The notes beneath the pieces were generated by a model. It did not search any database. It was not told the origin of the DNA and was given only the letters and a program-made list of their open reading frames with translations. A stretch of DNA of 49,064 nt from Phycisphaerae bacterium (GTDB lineage Bacteria; Planctomycetota; Phycisphaerae; Phycisphaerales; UBA1924). The stretch is taken from NCBI GenBank assembly GCA_030426395.1, contig JAUHYE010000013.1:1-49064 (forward strand), in the 5' to 3' direction. Shown here piece after piece: positions 33,965 through 44,298 of the stretch; within the stretch, counting starts at the first letter, position 1, and the number at the start of each line of letters is the position of its first letter. Made by a program: the position numbers and the translations under genes.

Positions 33965-34861
33965 CTACCACTCGCCGCTGAGGATGCGGTCGATGGTGAG
34001 CGCGACGCCATGCTCGGCGCACGGCTCGGCCACGCGGTCGGCCTTGGCCTTCACGAAGTCGGGCGCCTCGCCCATCGCGACGCCCAGCGCGGCCCCCTCG
34101 AGCATCTGGAGGTCGTTGGCCTGGTCGCCGATGGCCGCGATGCGATCGTGGGGGATCCCGAGCCGGTCGGCGAGCCGCTTGAGGGCGCTCCACTTGTCCG
34201 CATGGTGGGGGAAGACTTCCAGCACGTGGGGCGGCTCGGAATCTTCGGGGACGTGCGTGCTCAGCGGAAAGGCGTGGAACATCGCCAGCCCGGCCAGCTC
34301 GTCGGCCAGCAGGGCGCTCAGCTTGGCGATCTCCGATGCCGTGCCCGACGCAACGGCGCGCACGCTCGGGATGTGGTGCATGGGGCCATCCCGCCCGATG
34401 CGGTACTCGATCCCCATGGCCTCGTGCGTCTTCTTGTCGACCTTCCACAACTTCAGGACGGGGTGCAGCTCCGCGTCGGGATCGTCGCCGGCCGGCAGGA
34501 TGATGTAGTCGTACCCCGCGTGGTCGCGCTCCTTCTGGATCATCATCGCCAGGTCCAGCCCGCCGGCCAGCTCGGTCACGCGGTCGATCAGGGCGCTGTC
34601 GAGACTGAGCCCGTCGAGCGTGCGCCGCTCCCGCCCGCACGCGATCTGGGCCCCGCCCGACACGACGACCGGGTCCAGGTGCCCGAGCATGTCCAGCACG
34701 GCGTGGCACTCGCTCAGCACGCGGCCGGTGCAGATGGTCACGCCCACGCCGGCCTCGCGGGCGCGGCGCACGGCGGCGAGGTTCTCGCGCGAGATCGCGC
34801 CCGTGCGGCCCACGAGGGTGCCGTCGAGGTCGATGGCGATGAGGTCGTAGCGCGAGGGCAT
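33965..34861 (-). CDS. Cof-type HAD-superfamily hydrolase
   Basis: 298 aa. ATG 34861 is chosen because it begins the HAD motif I (DLIAIDLDGTLVG); the longer frame covers the divergent neighbour. Motif II is CTGR, the conserved Lys is in DKWSALK near 214, and motifs III/IV are GDQANDLQML near 243. The large cap domain between is type IIB, as in Cof/YidA sugar-phosphate and flavin phosphatases. Substrate not assignable. In operon with rsmA. Confidence 0.88.
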   Translation of the reverse strand: MPSRYDLIAIDLDGTLVGRTGAISRENLAAVRRAREAGVGVTICTGRVLSECHAVLDMLGHLDPVVVSGGAQIACGRERRTLDGLSLDSALIDRVTELAGGLDLAMMIQKERDHAGYDYIILPAGDDPDAELHPVLKLWKVDKKTHEAMGIEYRIGRDGPMHHIPSVRAVASGTASEIAKLSALLADELAGLAMFHAFPLSTHVPEDSEPPHVLEVFPHHADKWSALKRLADRLGIPHDRIAAIGDQANDLQMLEGAALGVAMGEAPDFVKAKADRVAEPCAEHGVALTIDRILSGEW

Positions 34862-34921
34862 CGAGCAATCGTTGGCGCGCCCGACTCGACGCGCGGTCCG
34901 TATTTCGCCGATGCTGGGGCA

Positions 34922-36415
34922 ATGCCCGATGTTCCAGACAGGCCCGCCGTGCTCGTGCCGATGCCCCAGGGCGTGGGCGTCAACGGCGTGGTGAGCTGGG
35001 CCCTGCGCCTGGCGGGCGCGCTGGCGGACCGCGGCTGGCCGGTGGGGCTCGTGCTGCACAAGGAGCCCAAGGGCCACGCTCCTGCGGGCCACGCGTTGCC
35101 CCAGAACGTGCGCGTGTTCGATCTACGATCAGAGCCCCCGATGCGCACGCCGGGGCTGTCGCTGTCGCCGTATGTCCAGGCCTACCGCGACGCGCTCGGC
35201 GAGATGGGCTGGTCGGCGCGATCGCCCGCCATCGTGCTGCCCAACCTCGACGCCGAGAGCTTCGCCATCACGGCGGCCCTGAGCGCCACCCACGGCGACC
35301 ACCTGCGCGCCATCGGCTGGCAGCACAGCGACACACCCTTCGACGCCGCGCTGCTGGCCACCTACGAGCCCACGCTCGCGGCGATGGTGGGGGTCAGCGG
35401 GCACATCACCGACATGCTGCGCGAGCGCCTGCCATGGCGCGCGGGGGACATCACGAACATCCCCTGCGGCGTCGAGGTCGCCGCGTCGCTCCCCGCCCGC
35501 CAGCCGGGCCCCATCCGCCTGCTCTACGCCGGCCGGTTGGAGCACGAGCAGAAGCGCGTCGGCGTGCTGCTGCGCCTGGCGAGCGTGCTGGAGGAACGCG
35601 GCGTGCCCCACGAGATCCGCATGGTCGGCGACGGCCCCGCGGCGGAAGAGGTTCAGAACCAACTCGCAAAGCTCCGCAGCGCGACGCGCCTGCTCCCGGC
35701 CAATCGCGCGCAGATGCACGAGCACCTGCGATGGGCCGACTGCCTCGTGCTGGCGTCGCGGTACGAGGGCCTGAGCCTGTCGATGCTCGAGGCTATGGCC
35801 GCGGGCGTCGTGCCCATCGTCACCCGCGTGCGCTCCGGCGCGGCCGAGGCGGTGGGCCACGGCGTCAACGGCCTGCTCATCGACGCCGAGGGCGACGACG
35901 ACACGGTGGCCCGCCGCTTCGCCGATGCGATCGGGACGCTCTCGGAGGAGAACCTCGCACACCTGCGCGCGGCCACCCATGCTCGCGCGACGGAACGCTA
36001 CAGCCTCGACGCCCACGCCGACGCCTGCGAGCGGCTCTTCCTGGGCGCAATCGAGAGCGAGCCGCGCTGGTGGCCCCTCGACCGCGCCTGCACGTTCGCT
36101 GAATCACCGAGCGCCAGCGTCCCCCCCGACGCCGCGGAATGTGCCGCGAAGGCCCTCGCGGGTGTGGAAGGCCCCATCGCCATCTATGGCGCCGGCCGCC
36201 ACACCCTGGCCATCTCGGAAGTCCTCGCCAACGCCAACGTCGCGTGCGTGATCGACGACGACCCGAAGAACCACGGCAGGACGCTGTGGGGCTGGCCGGT
36301 GGTGGGGTTCGACGATGCGCCAGCCGTGGATGTGTTGGTGTCCTCGTTTATGCACGCCGGGGCGATGGCCGACCGGTGTGAGGCGGCGGGGCGGCGAGCG
36401 ATCCGTCTGTATTAG
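34922..36415 (+). CDS. GT4-type glycosyltransferase with C-terminal Rossmann-like domain
   Basis: 497 aa. Residues 1-365 are a GT-B retaining glycosyltransferase: opening PMPQGVGVNGVVSW, middle IRLLYAGRLEHEQKRV near 198, and the donor-site motif EGLSLSMLEAMAAGVVP (E-x7-E) near 280. Residues about 395-497 form a second module, IAIYGAGRHTLAISEVLANA then CVIDDDP...GRTLWGWPVVGFDDA, which resembles the nucleotide-binding half of PglD-like or sugar-modifying proteins. Probably acts on cell-surface glycans. It is divergent from the HAD gene, and its stop abuts the thiC stop on the other strand. Confidence 0.85.
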   Translation: MPDVPDRPAVLVPMPQGVGVNGVVSWALRLAGALADRGWPVGLVLHKEPKGHAPAGHALPQNVRVFDLRSEPPMRTPGLSLSPYVQAYRDALGEMGWSARSPAIVLPNLDAESFAITAALSATHGDHLRAIGWQHSDTPFDAALLATYEPTLAAMVGVSGHITDMLRERLPWRAGDITNIPCGVEVAASLPARQPGPIRLLYAGRLEHEQKRVGVLLRLASVLEERGVPHEIRMVGDGPAAEEVQNQLAKLRSATRLLPANRAQMHEHLRWADCLVLASRYEGLSLSMLEAMAAGVVPIVTRVRSGAAEAVGHGVNGLLIDAEGDDDTVARRFADAIGTLSEENLAHLRAATHARATERYSLDAHADACERLFLGAIESEPRWWPLDRACTFAESPSASVPPDAAECAAKALAGVEGPIAIYGAGRHTLAISEVLANANVACVIDDDPKNHGRTLWGWPVVGFDDAPAVDVLVSSFMHAGAMADRCEAAGRRAIRLY

Positions 36416-38329
<1,914 letters not shown>

Positions 38330-38336
38330 GGCGCGT

Positions 38337-38427
38337 TCCCTCCGCCGGCATGACCCGGATCAGGTGGTGCGGGTTCTTCTCAGCCCCCACCAGCCATCCC
38401 GTTCAAGCGAGTGGGGGCGCCCCGAGC
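38337..38427 (-). promoter_or_regulatory. TPP riboswitch (THI element)
   Basis: Read on the minus strand, the segment has the TPP riboswitch landmarks in order: CTCGGGGCGCCC, GGGGGCTGAGA, AACCCGC, ACCTGATCCGGGTCATGCC and GGCGGAGGGAA. It ends 7 bases from the thiC start, so its 3' end can mask the ribosome-binding site, GGAGG within GCGGAGGGA (translational control inferred). Its 5' edge lies about 11 bases from the stop of the HEAT-repeat gene. Confidence 0.95.
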
Positions 38428-38438
38428 GTTGCTGGTTT

Positions 38439-39302
38439 TCAGGGGATGCTAGGCGAAGCGGGTCTGGGCTGGTTCGGGTCACGAAGCCGGCGGAGCCAGC
38501 CCATCCAATCGTCCAACGGCGGCTGGACCGCAGGGTCGAATACAGCGCTGGAAATGTCGTTAAGCGCTCTTCGCGTCTCGAACTCGTCGGCTGTCTGCGG
38601 AGGTTGCTCCAAATCAAGCAGCACGAGTTCGATGAGCTTCCGCTGCTGGGCATCGGATTTCTCGAGCGCCGCTCGCAGGAAAGGTTCAACCGCCTGACCG
38701 AGCCGATAGAGCGCTGCCGCGCACCACTTCGCATCCTCGGGTATGTCGTTATCGCGAAGGTGCGGTAGTAAGACACGAGCCGCGCTCTTGGCCTGCGAAG
38801 ATACGCCGCCAAATCCGAGTGTCAGGGCACACAGGAATCTTTGTTGGTAATCGTCACTCTTCAGGCCGGCCGCGAGTTGCGCTTCAGCCTGATTGGCGTG
38901 ACGGCGGAGACTGTGAAAGCCCTCGGCCGCGTTGAATGCGTAGGTGTACGTATCGCTGTGCCGGTCGTAGGGCAGGCGATCGCTTCGAAAACCCTCGACC
39001 GATACCTCGATAAGCCGTTGCGTGACCTCGCCTTGGGGTTCTCGTTGCTCCCAGTACGGGGGATGAATGAACCGCCAGAGAACACACGCTGCGAGCTGCC
39101 GCTGCTGCCAATCGTCCGAGTCCAGCGCCGCATTGAGCTCTTCGAGCGGCGGCGTGTCGAGCTCTCCAAGGGATCGCATCGCACGCATGGCGTTCCAATC
39201 CTGGTCGTCGTGTCGTAATTGCTCGACAAGCGTTGGGGCGTGGATCCGGGCTAGGCAAGGTGTGGCCAGAGAGAACAGAATCAGCAGTGTGCGTCCCTGC
39301 AC
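38439..39302 (-). CDS. Exported HEAT-repeat protein
   Basis: 287 aa, GTG start with a G-rich site upstream. It has a signal-like N-terminus (TLLILFSLATPCLA). The rest is helix pairs typical of HEAT/Armadillo repeats (AALDSDDWQQRQLAACVLW; AGLKSDDYQQRFLCALTLG; AALEKSDAQQRKLIELVLL) near 60, 145 and 215. No catalytic motif. GC is lower than in neighbouring genes. It may act as an extracytoplasmic scaffold; function unknown. Confidence 0.72.
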   Translation of the reverse strand: MQGRTLLILFSLATPCLARIHAPTLVEQLRHDDQDWNAMRAMRSLGELDTPPLEELNAALDSDDWQQRQLAACVLWRFIHPPYWEQREPQGEVTQRLIEVSVEGFRSDRLPYDRHSDTYTYAFNAAEGFHSLRRHANQAEAQLAAGLKSDDYQQRFLCALTLGFGGVSSQAKSAARVLLPHLRDNDIPEDAKWCAAALYRLGQAVEPFLRAALEKSDAQQRKLIELVLLDLEQPPQTADEFETRRALNDISSAVFDPAVQPPLDDWMGWLRRLRDPNQPRPASPSIP

Positions 39303-39313
39303 GAGCCACCCCC

Positions 39314-40879
39314 TTATCGCGCGATCTCCACCGCCCTCGTCTCACGCAACACCGTCACCCGGATCTCCCCAGGAAACGTCATCTCGTCCGCAACCCGTTT
39401 GGCGATCTGCGTCGCGACGTAGTGTGCCTCGTCGTCGGTCACCTTCTTGGCGTCCACCATCACCCTCACCTCACGGCCAGCCTGCACGGCGTAGGCCTCG
39501 GTCACGCCCTTGTGGGCCAAGGCAATGTCCTGCAGGTCGTTGAGCCGTTGGATGTAGAGTTCCATCGACTCACGCCGCGCGCCCGGCCGCGCGCCGCTGA
39601 GCGCGTCGGCCGCCATGACGATGGGCGTGTAGAAGCTGGTCGAAGGGATATCGCCATGGTGCCCGCCGATGGCGTTGAGCACGGGCTCCTTCTCGCCGTA
39701 TCGCTTGGCGAAGTCCATGCCGATCTTGGGGTGCCCGCCCTCCATCTCGTGGTCCATGGCCTTGCCGATGTCGTGCAAAAAGCCGCAGCGCCGCGCGAGC
39801 TTGCCGTTGAGCCCGAGCTGGTCGGCGATGATCTGGCTGAAGGTCGCGACCTCGATGGAGTGGGCCAGCACGTTCTGCCCGTAACTGGTGCGGTAGTGCA
39901 GCTTGCCCATGGCCTCGATGACCTTGGCGTGCAGCCCGCCGATCTTGACCTCCATCTGCGCGTCCTTGCCGTGCTTGCGGATGCGCTCCTCGAACTCGCT
40001 CTTGACCTTCTCGACGGTCTCCTCGATGCGCGTCGGGTGCATGCGACCGTCCGAAATCAAACGCTCGAGCGCCTCCACCGCGATCGCCTGCCGCACCTTG
40101 TCGAAACACGACACCGTGATCACGCCCGGCGTGTCGTCGACGATGATGTCCACGCCGGTCATCTTCTCGATGGCCCGGATGTTGCGACCCTCGCGGCCGA
40201 TGATGCGGCCCTTCATCTGGTCGTTGGGGATGGCCACCGACCGCACCAGATGCTCGGTGGCGAAGTCGCCCGCGTACCGCTGGGCCGCCTGGAGCAGGAT
40301 CTCCGTCGAACGCTCCTTGGCCTGGGCCTCGGCCTCGTCGGTGATCTTCCGGGCCACCGCCGCCGCTTCGTGGCGAGAGTCCTCTGCCACGCGATCGATG
40401 TACGCCTCGCGGGCCTCCTCGGCGCTCATGCCCGAGACCTCGGCTAGGGCTCGGGTCTGGCTGTCGATCAGCTTGTCGAGATCGTCCGAGCGTTCGTCCA
40501 GCTTCTCGCCGCGCTCGTGCAGGTCGCGATCACGCTTGTCGGCCTGCTTCTCGCGATCGGCCAGGCGAGTCTCGGCCTTGTCCAGCGACGCCTCGCGTTT
40601 GGACAGGTCCTTATCTTCCTGGCGCAGCCGCTTGCGTTCGGTGTCGAGTTCGTCCTCCACCTCGCGCATCCGCTGGTGAACCTTCTTCTCGGCGTCGGCC
40701 TCGGCGCGGCTCTCGATAGCCTGCGCTTCGGTCCGCGCACGTTCGGTGATGGACTCGGCCTCACCGCGCGCCTGCGACAGCGTCCGCGCGATCACGCGCG
40801 CGTGCGCGAAAAGGCCGACCCCAACACCGATAACCAGTGCGGCGGCGGCGACGAGCAAGATTGTCATTGGTTCGGGCAT
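39314..40879 (-). CDS. rny: Ribonuclease Y
   Basis: 521 aa, the usual length. Domains in order: an N-terminal membrane anchor (ILLVAAAALVIGVGVGLFAH), a long charged coiled coil (residues 30-190), a KH domain with GRIIGREGRNIRAIEKMTG near 222, and an HD domain with the metal-binding HDIGKAMDHE near 365 and GGHHGD near 400. As known for the family it is a membrane-bound endoribonuclease that starts mRNA decay. A 291-bp gap upstream (40880-41170) has no gene and could be a long leader. Confidence 0.96.
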   Translation of the reverse strand: MPEPMTILLVAAAALVIGVGVGLFAHARVIARTLSQARGEAESITERARTEAQAIESRAEADAEKKVHQRMREVEDELDTERKRLRQEDKDLSKREASLDKAETRLADREKQADKRDRDLHERGEKLDERSDDLDKLIDSQTRALAEVSGMSAEEAREAYIDRVAEDSRHEAAAVARKITDEAEAQAKERSTEILLQAAQRYAGDFATEHLVRSVAIPNDQMKGRIIGREGRNIRAIEKMTGVDIIVDDTPGVITVSCFDKVRQAIAVEALERLISDGRMHPTRIEETVEKVKSEFEERIRKHGKDAQMEVKIGGLHAKVIEAMGKLHYRTSYGQNVLAHSIEVATFSQIIADQLGLNGKLARRCGFLHDIGKAMDHEMEGGHPKIGMDFAKRYGEKEPVLNAIGGHHGDIPSTSFYTPIVMAADALSGARPGARRESMELYIQRLNDLQDIALAHKGVTEAYAVQAGREVRVMVDAKKVTDDEAHYVATQIAKRVADEMTFPGEIRVTVLRETRAVEIAR

Positions 40880-40953
40880 CGCGTCGGCCTATCAGCATGC
40901 GTTCATTGCACGCCCGGCGACACGGTCTACCCAAGCACTCACCCTATGTTGCA

Positions 40954-40971
40954 ACCCCGGCCTTCCGGGGT
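40954..40971. other. Small hairpin in the rny upstream region
   Basis: ACCCCGG and CCGGGGT pair perfectly across a 4-nt loop, about 75 bp upstream of the rny start. No T tract follows, so it looks like a leader hairpin rather than a terminator. Nothing else in the 291-bp gap is recognised. Confidence 0.35.
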
Positions 40972-41116
40972 GCCGTCCTGCGGTCGTAATTGGCGCCATC
41001 GGTGTCCCGGTGGCCTTGCAACGGGGCGGGCGACCTGAATCGCGAGCCCCGAGAGAATCGGGTGATGTTCGAGACCTGTCGGTCGAGCGTCGGCCGGACT
41101 ATCCCCAGCCGATTCC

Positions 41117-41146
41117 AGTATAGCAGAACCCGCTTGGGATAATGAA
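41117..41146 (-). promoter_or_regulatory. Possible promoter for rny
   Basis: On the minus strand TTCATT and TATACT are separated by 18 bases, a weak -35 and a good -10, about 240 bp before the rny start. The area is AT-richer than its surroundings. If used, the transcript has a long leader. Confidence 0.35.
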
Positions 41147-41170
41147 CTTTTCACGAATGCCGGCCGGCTC

Positions 41171-42022
41171 TTAACCCGCCTGGCGAGTCCGTTGCATCCC
41201 GGTGATGCGCTCGACATACCCGGTTATTTGCCGAACGATGAAGTCTCGGTGCTCCGGATGCAGCGAGAAGTCGAATGCGAAACCCAGGTGCAGGTTCTGC
41301 GAGCTGTCCAGGTGCTGGTGCACGCAGCGGGCCGTGACCGCCAGCGGAGCCGGCATCTCTGGGCCTAACGCCATCCGCAGCCAGTACCGCCCGCTCGAGT
41401 CGAAGCTCGGCCGCGACGCCGGCGGCACCACAAGCCCCGCGCCACCACCACCGACGTTGATGAGTTGTCCCTGGTACGCCCCGGCCACCTCGGGCATCAG
41501 GGTGATGGGGCTCTCAAGCCCAAGTCCTGGCTTGGTCGCCGTGGCGTCGTCCTCGAACGGGATCCGGCTGGCAACCTCGGCGGCCACGGCGGTCTGGGGG
41601 TCCACCAACCGCCATCCCTGCACCAGCGGCAGGTTGAAGCCCGCCGTTGTCGCGCGAAAGAAGTTGCGGCGCTGGCAGCGTTCGACGAGCGTGGGCGAGG
41701 CGATATGCAGCAGCCCGCGCATGTCGCCGGCCGAGGGCTCGACGGACATCGTGCGGAACATCCAGCGGTTCTGCCCGATCGACATCGCGACCACCAGCCG
41801 GAGCCCGGGCTCGACGCGCATGGTCTGCCCCAGGGCCACGGGTTGTTCGAGCACGAGCCTCTCGTCGTCGATGGCCAGCAGCCGGACGCGCCAGACCAGG
41901 TTGGTCGCGCCCATCTCGGCCGCATCGCCCACGTCGACGCTCACCTCGAGCGAGCCACCACGGTCGCGGATCTGGTCCAGGCACTCGCGCCAACGCTCGG
42001 TGCGTGATCGGTTGGTATTCAT
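41171..42022 (-). CDS. YcgR-like PilZ-domain protein
   Basis: 283 aa. The N-terminal half (residues 1-110) resembles the flagellar-brake YcgR-N beta domain. RCQRRNFFRATT near 117 matches the PilZ RxxxR c-di-GMP-binding arm. The second PilZ motif is altered to NVGGGGAGLV near 190, lacking the usual D/NxSxxG serine. It may bind c-di-GMP with altered affinity. The final 90 residues fit the rest of the PilZ barrel. It may control motility or surface behaviour; no flagellar genes are in the window. Confidence 0.72.
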   Translation of the reverse strand: MNTNRSRTERWRECLDQIRDRGGSLEVSVDVGDAAEMGATNLVWRVRLLAIDDERLVLEQPVALGQTMRVEPGLRLVVAMSIGQNRWMFRTMSVEPSAGDMRGLLHIASPTLVERCQRRNFFRATTAGFNLPLVQGWRLVDPQTAVAAEVASRIPFEDDATATKPGLGLESPITLMPEVAGAYQGQLINVGGGGAGLVVPPASRPSFDSSGRYWLRMALGPEMPAPLAVTARCVHQHLDSSQNLHLGFAFDFSLHPEHRDFIVRQITGYVERITGMQRTRQAG

Positions 42023-42092
42023 GCTTCGGGCCTCCGGGCCGGCGTCCTGCGCCGATCCCTAGGACCCATATCGATCGGATCGGAGCGCTACT

Positions 42093-44279
42093 TCAGCCCG
42101 TTGCCGGCCCGGGCGAAACCAATCGCCCGCTCGCCTCGATGATCGCTCTGCGCAATCCCGCCGCCTCTTCGGCCGTCAGCGGGCGATCCCCGAAGCGAGC
42201 CTCGTACAGCCGATCGACCACGTCCGAGAAGCCCTCGCCCCCCGCGGGCATGTCGGTCACGTGGGCCAGCAGCGGCTTCCAACCCGGTTTGGGGTGCCCG
42301 GCCTTCTCGAGCGTGCGGAGGAGGAACTCCCCAACCTCTCGGGTGCCTCCGAGGACGCGCACCCTCGGCCCGCGCCCGCCCCCGATGCCCAGCCGACGGA
42401 AGAATGACTGGGCCAGGATGGTGATGACCAGCACGCCCACGAAGGCCAGCCCCCCGGCCAGCACGGCCTGAACGATGCCCACCCAGCCCGATTGCCTCGC
42501 CCGGTTGACGAACTCGGAGATCGACTCGAGTGCAGCGATTTGGGGCTCTTCGTCCGAGTCTTCCGACCCCAGCACACGCCGCTGCGAACCGCGATCGAAG
42601 CTCACCACCGAATCGACCCAGAAGAACTCGAGCGCGTCCACCCACCGCCGCGCCATCGAGGCCAGGCTCGTGTCGGGCGCGTGCACGCGTTCGAGGTCGG
42701 CCGGCGGCGTGGGGTCGTGCGCCCGCCACTGCCCCGGCGCGTGCTCGATTTCCACCCACGCGTGTGCGTTACTCTCGCGCACGGTGTACTGGGCCGTCGC
42801 GTCGTTGTACTCCACTGCGACGTAGCCCGTGACCATGCGCGCGTTGATGCCCACGCTGCGGCACATGGCCACCATGGCCGACGCGAAGTACTCGCAGTGC
42901 CCACGCTGGCTCTCGTCCAGGAACCACTCGATCGGGTCGCCGTCGGCCCGCAGGATGTCCAGGGTGTACTCGAAGCCCTGTAGATATTCTCGGATGGCCC
43001 GCGTGGCGTTGGCAATGTCGGAGGCAGACCGCGGCTCACGTTCACCCGAGAGCCCGGCGTCCTGGAGAATGTCCACAGTGATCTCGCGGATCCGCTCGGA
43101 GTCGAAGTCCGGCAGGCGGCGGGGATTGAGCGCCGCCGGCAATTCGTTGCTCGTCGCACGCGGGCCCGGCAGGCCCGAGTGCACGACATAGCTGTGGGTC
43201 TTGGCGTTCTGGTTGAGCCGCAGCGTGCCAAGCCGACCGTCGAAGGAAAACTTCAGCGGCTCGTTGAACTCCCACAAGAACGGCTGCTGGATCGCGAACA
43301 TCATCGAGTCCTGGGCTGGTGGCTCGTACAGCGAGATCTCCTGCACCACCACGGCGCGGGTTTGGGGAGCGCCGGTTTCGATCTGTTGTGTGGCATCGGT
43401 CTGCAGCCGCTTGAAGTCGTCCGAGCCGCGTCGCTGCCGCCGCGTCCACCGGCCATTCTCGTAGGCGTCGAGCACCGCGCCTCGCAGGTAGTACACCCGG
43501 CCGGCCCCGCCAAGGTTGCCACCGCTGCCATCGCTCACCCGCATCTCCAGCACCTTCTGCTGGCTCTCGCTGATGAGCCCGGCGCGGCCGAGTTCGACCG
43601 TGTCGTTGTAGCCGGTCACCATGCTGCGCTGGCCGCCGAGCCCGCCGAGGAAGCTGGGCGCCAGCCCGCGCGGCACGAGGACGAAGACCGCCGCCGCGAT
43701 GAGCGACGCGGAGATCGTCAGCAACCCCGTCATGCGCCGCAGCCCGCGGGACAGCGCGCCGCCCTGCCTTACGCGCCGGCGTGTGGCTCCGATCTGCTCC
43801 TGGTACACCTCGACACGCTCATCGGCGGCCACCACCTGTTGCACCAGCGCCGCCCACACCAGCAGCGGGCAGAACACCAGCAGCAATAAACCCACAGAGA
43901 GCTTCAGGCTCGTGAGGATGGCCCCGAACACCAGGAACACCGCCAGCGCCAGCACCTCGGCCGCGTCGCGCGCGATCCGGCGATCGAAGAGCTTGATCAC
44001 CAGCAGCGAGGCGAGCATCTCGGCGATGCGCTCGACGTTGAATTCGCCGTCCAGCGACGCCAGGCCCAGGCCCAGGCCCACCACGATCAGCAGCACGGCG
44101 TTGATGAGCAGCCGCGGCACGCTCGGCGCCCACGGCTGGTGGGCCGCCCACCAGCACAGCCACGCGCTGGGCATCCCAAGCACCGCGACCCCCAGCGACT
44201 CCGCCGCCACGGCATAGATCCCGATGGCCATCAGGGCCGTCCAGATCAAAGCCAGTCTGAGTGAGCGTTCGAGTGTCAT
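42093..44279 (-). CDS. TgpA-like membrane transglutaminase (DUF3488 + transglutaminase core)
   Basis: 728 aa. Several N-terminal membrane spans (residues 1-210) are followed by an extracytoplasmic domain and a transglutaminase-like core with a Cys-His-Asp triad: RGHCEYFASAMVAM near 455, ESNAHAWVEIEH near 497, and HDPTPP near 517. A further span near 580 precedes a cytoplasmic tail. The layout matches TgpA-type proteins, which usually sit beside DUF58 genes, as here (20-bp gap to the DUF58 gene). The substrate is not known; peptide or cell-wall-related processing is inferred. Confidence 0.9.
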   Translation of the reverse strand: MTLERSLRLALIWTALMAIGIYAVAAESLGVAVLGMPSAWLCWWAAHQPWAPSVPRLLINAVLLIVVGLGLGLASLDGEFNVERIAEMLASLLVIKLFDRRIARDAAEVLALAVFLVFGAILTSLKLSVGLLLLVFCPLLVWAALVQQVVAADERVEVYQEQIGATRRRVRQGGALSRGLRRMTGLLTISASLIAAAVFVLVPRGLAPSFLGGLGGQRSMVTGYNDTVELGRAGLISESQQKVLEMRVSDGSGGNLGGAGRVYYLRGAVLDAYENGRWTRRQRRGSDDFKRLQTDATQQIETGAPQTRAVVVQEISLYEPPAQDSMMFAIQQPFLWEFNEPLKFSFDGRLGTLRLNQNAKTHSYVVHSGLPGPRATSNELPAALNPRRLPDFDSERIREITVDILQDAGLSGEREPRSASDIANATRAIREYLQGFEYTLDILRADGDPIEWFLDESQRGHCEYFASAMVAMCRSVGINARMVTGYVAVEYNDATAQYTVRESNAHAWVEIEHAPGQWRAHDPTPPADLERVHAPDTSLASMARRWVDALEFFWVDSVVSFDRGSQRRVLGSEDSDEEPQIAALESISEFVNRARQSGWVGIVQAVLAGGLAFVGVLVITILAQSFFRRLGIGGGRGPRVRVLGGTREVGEFLLRTLEKAGHPKPGWKPLLAHVTDMPAGGEGFSDVVDRLYEARFGDRPLTAEEAAGLRRAIIEASGRLVSPGPATG

Positions 44280-44298
44280 TGCGGTGCGGAGCTGGGTG

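Noticed and set aside
40880-41170. RNase P RNA, tmRNA or 6S RNA upstream of rny
   Set aside because: Some GC hairpins are present, but none of the conserved core sequences of these RNAs could be found.
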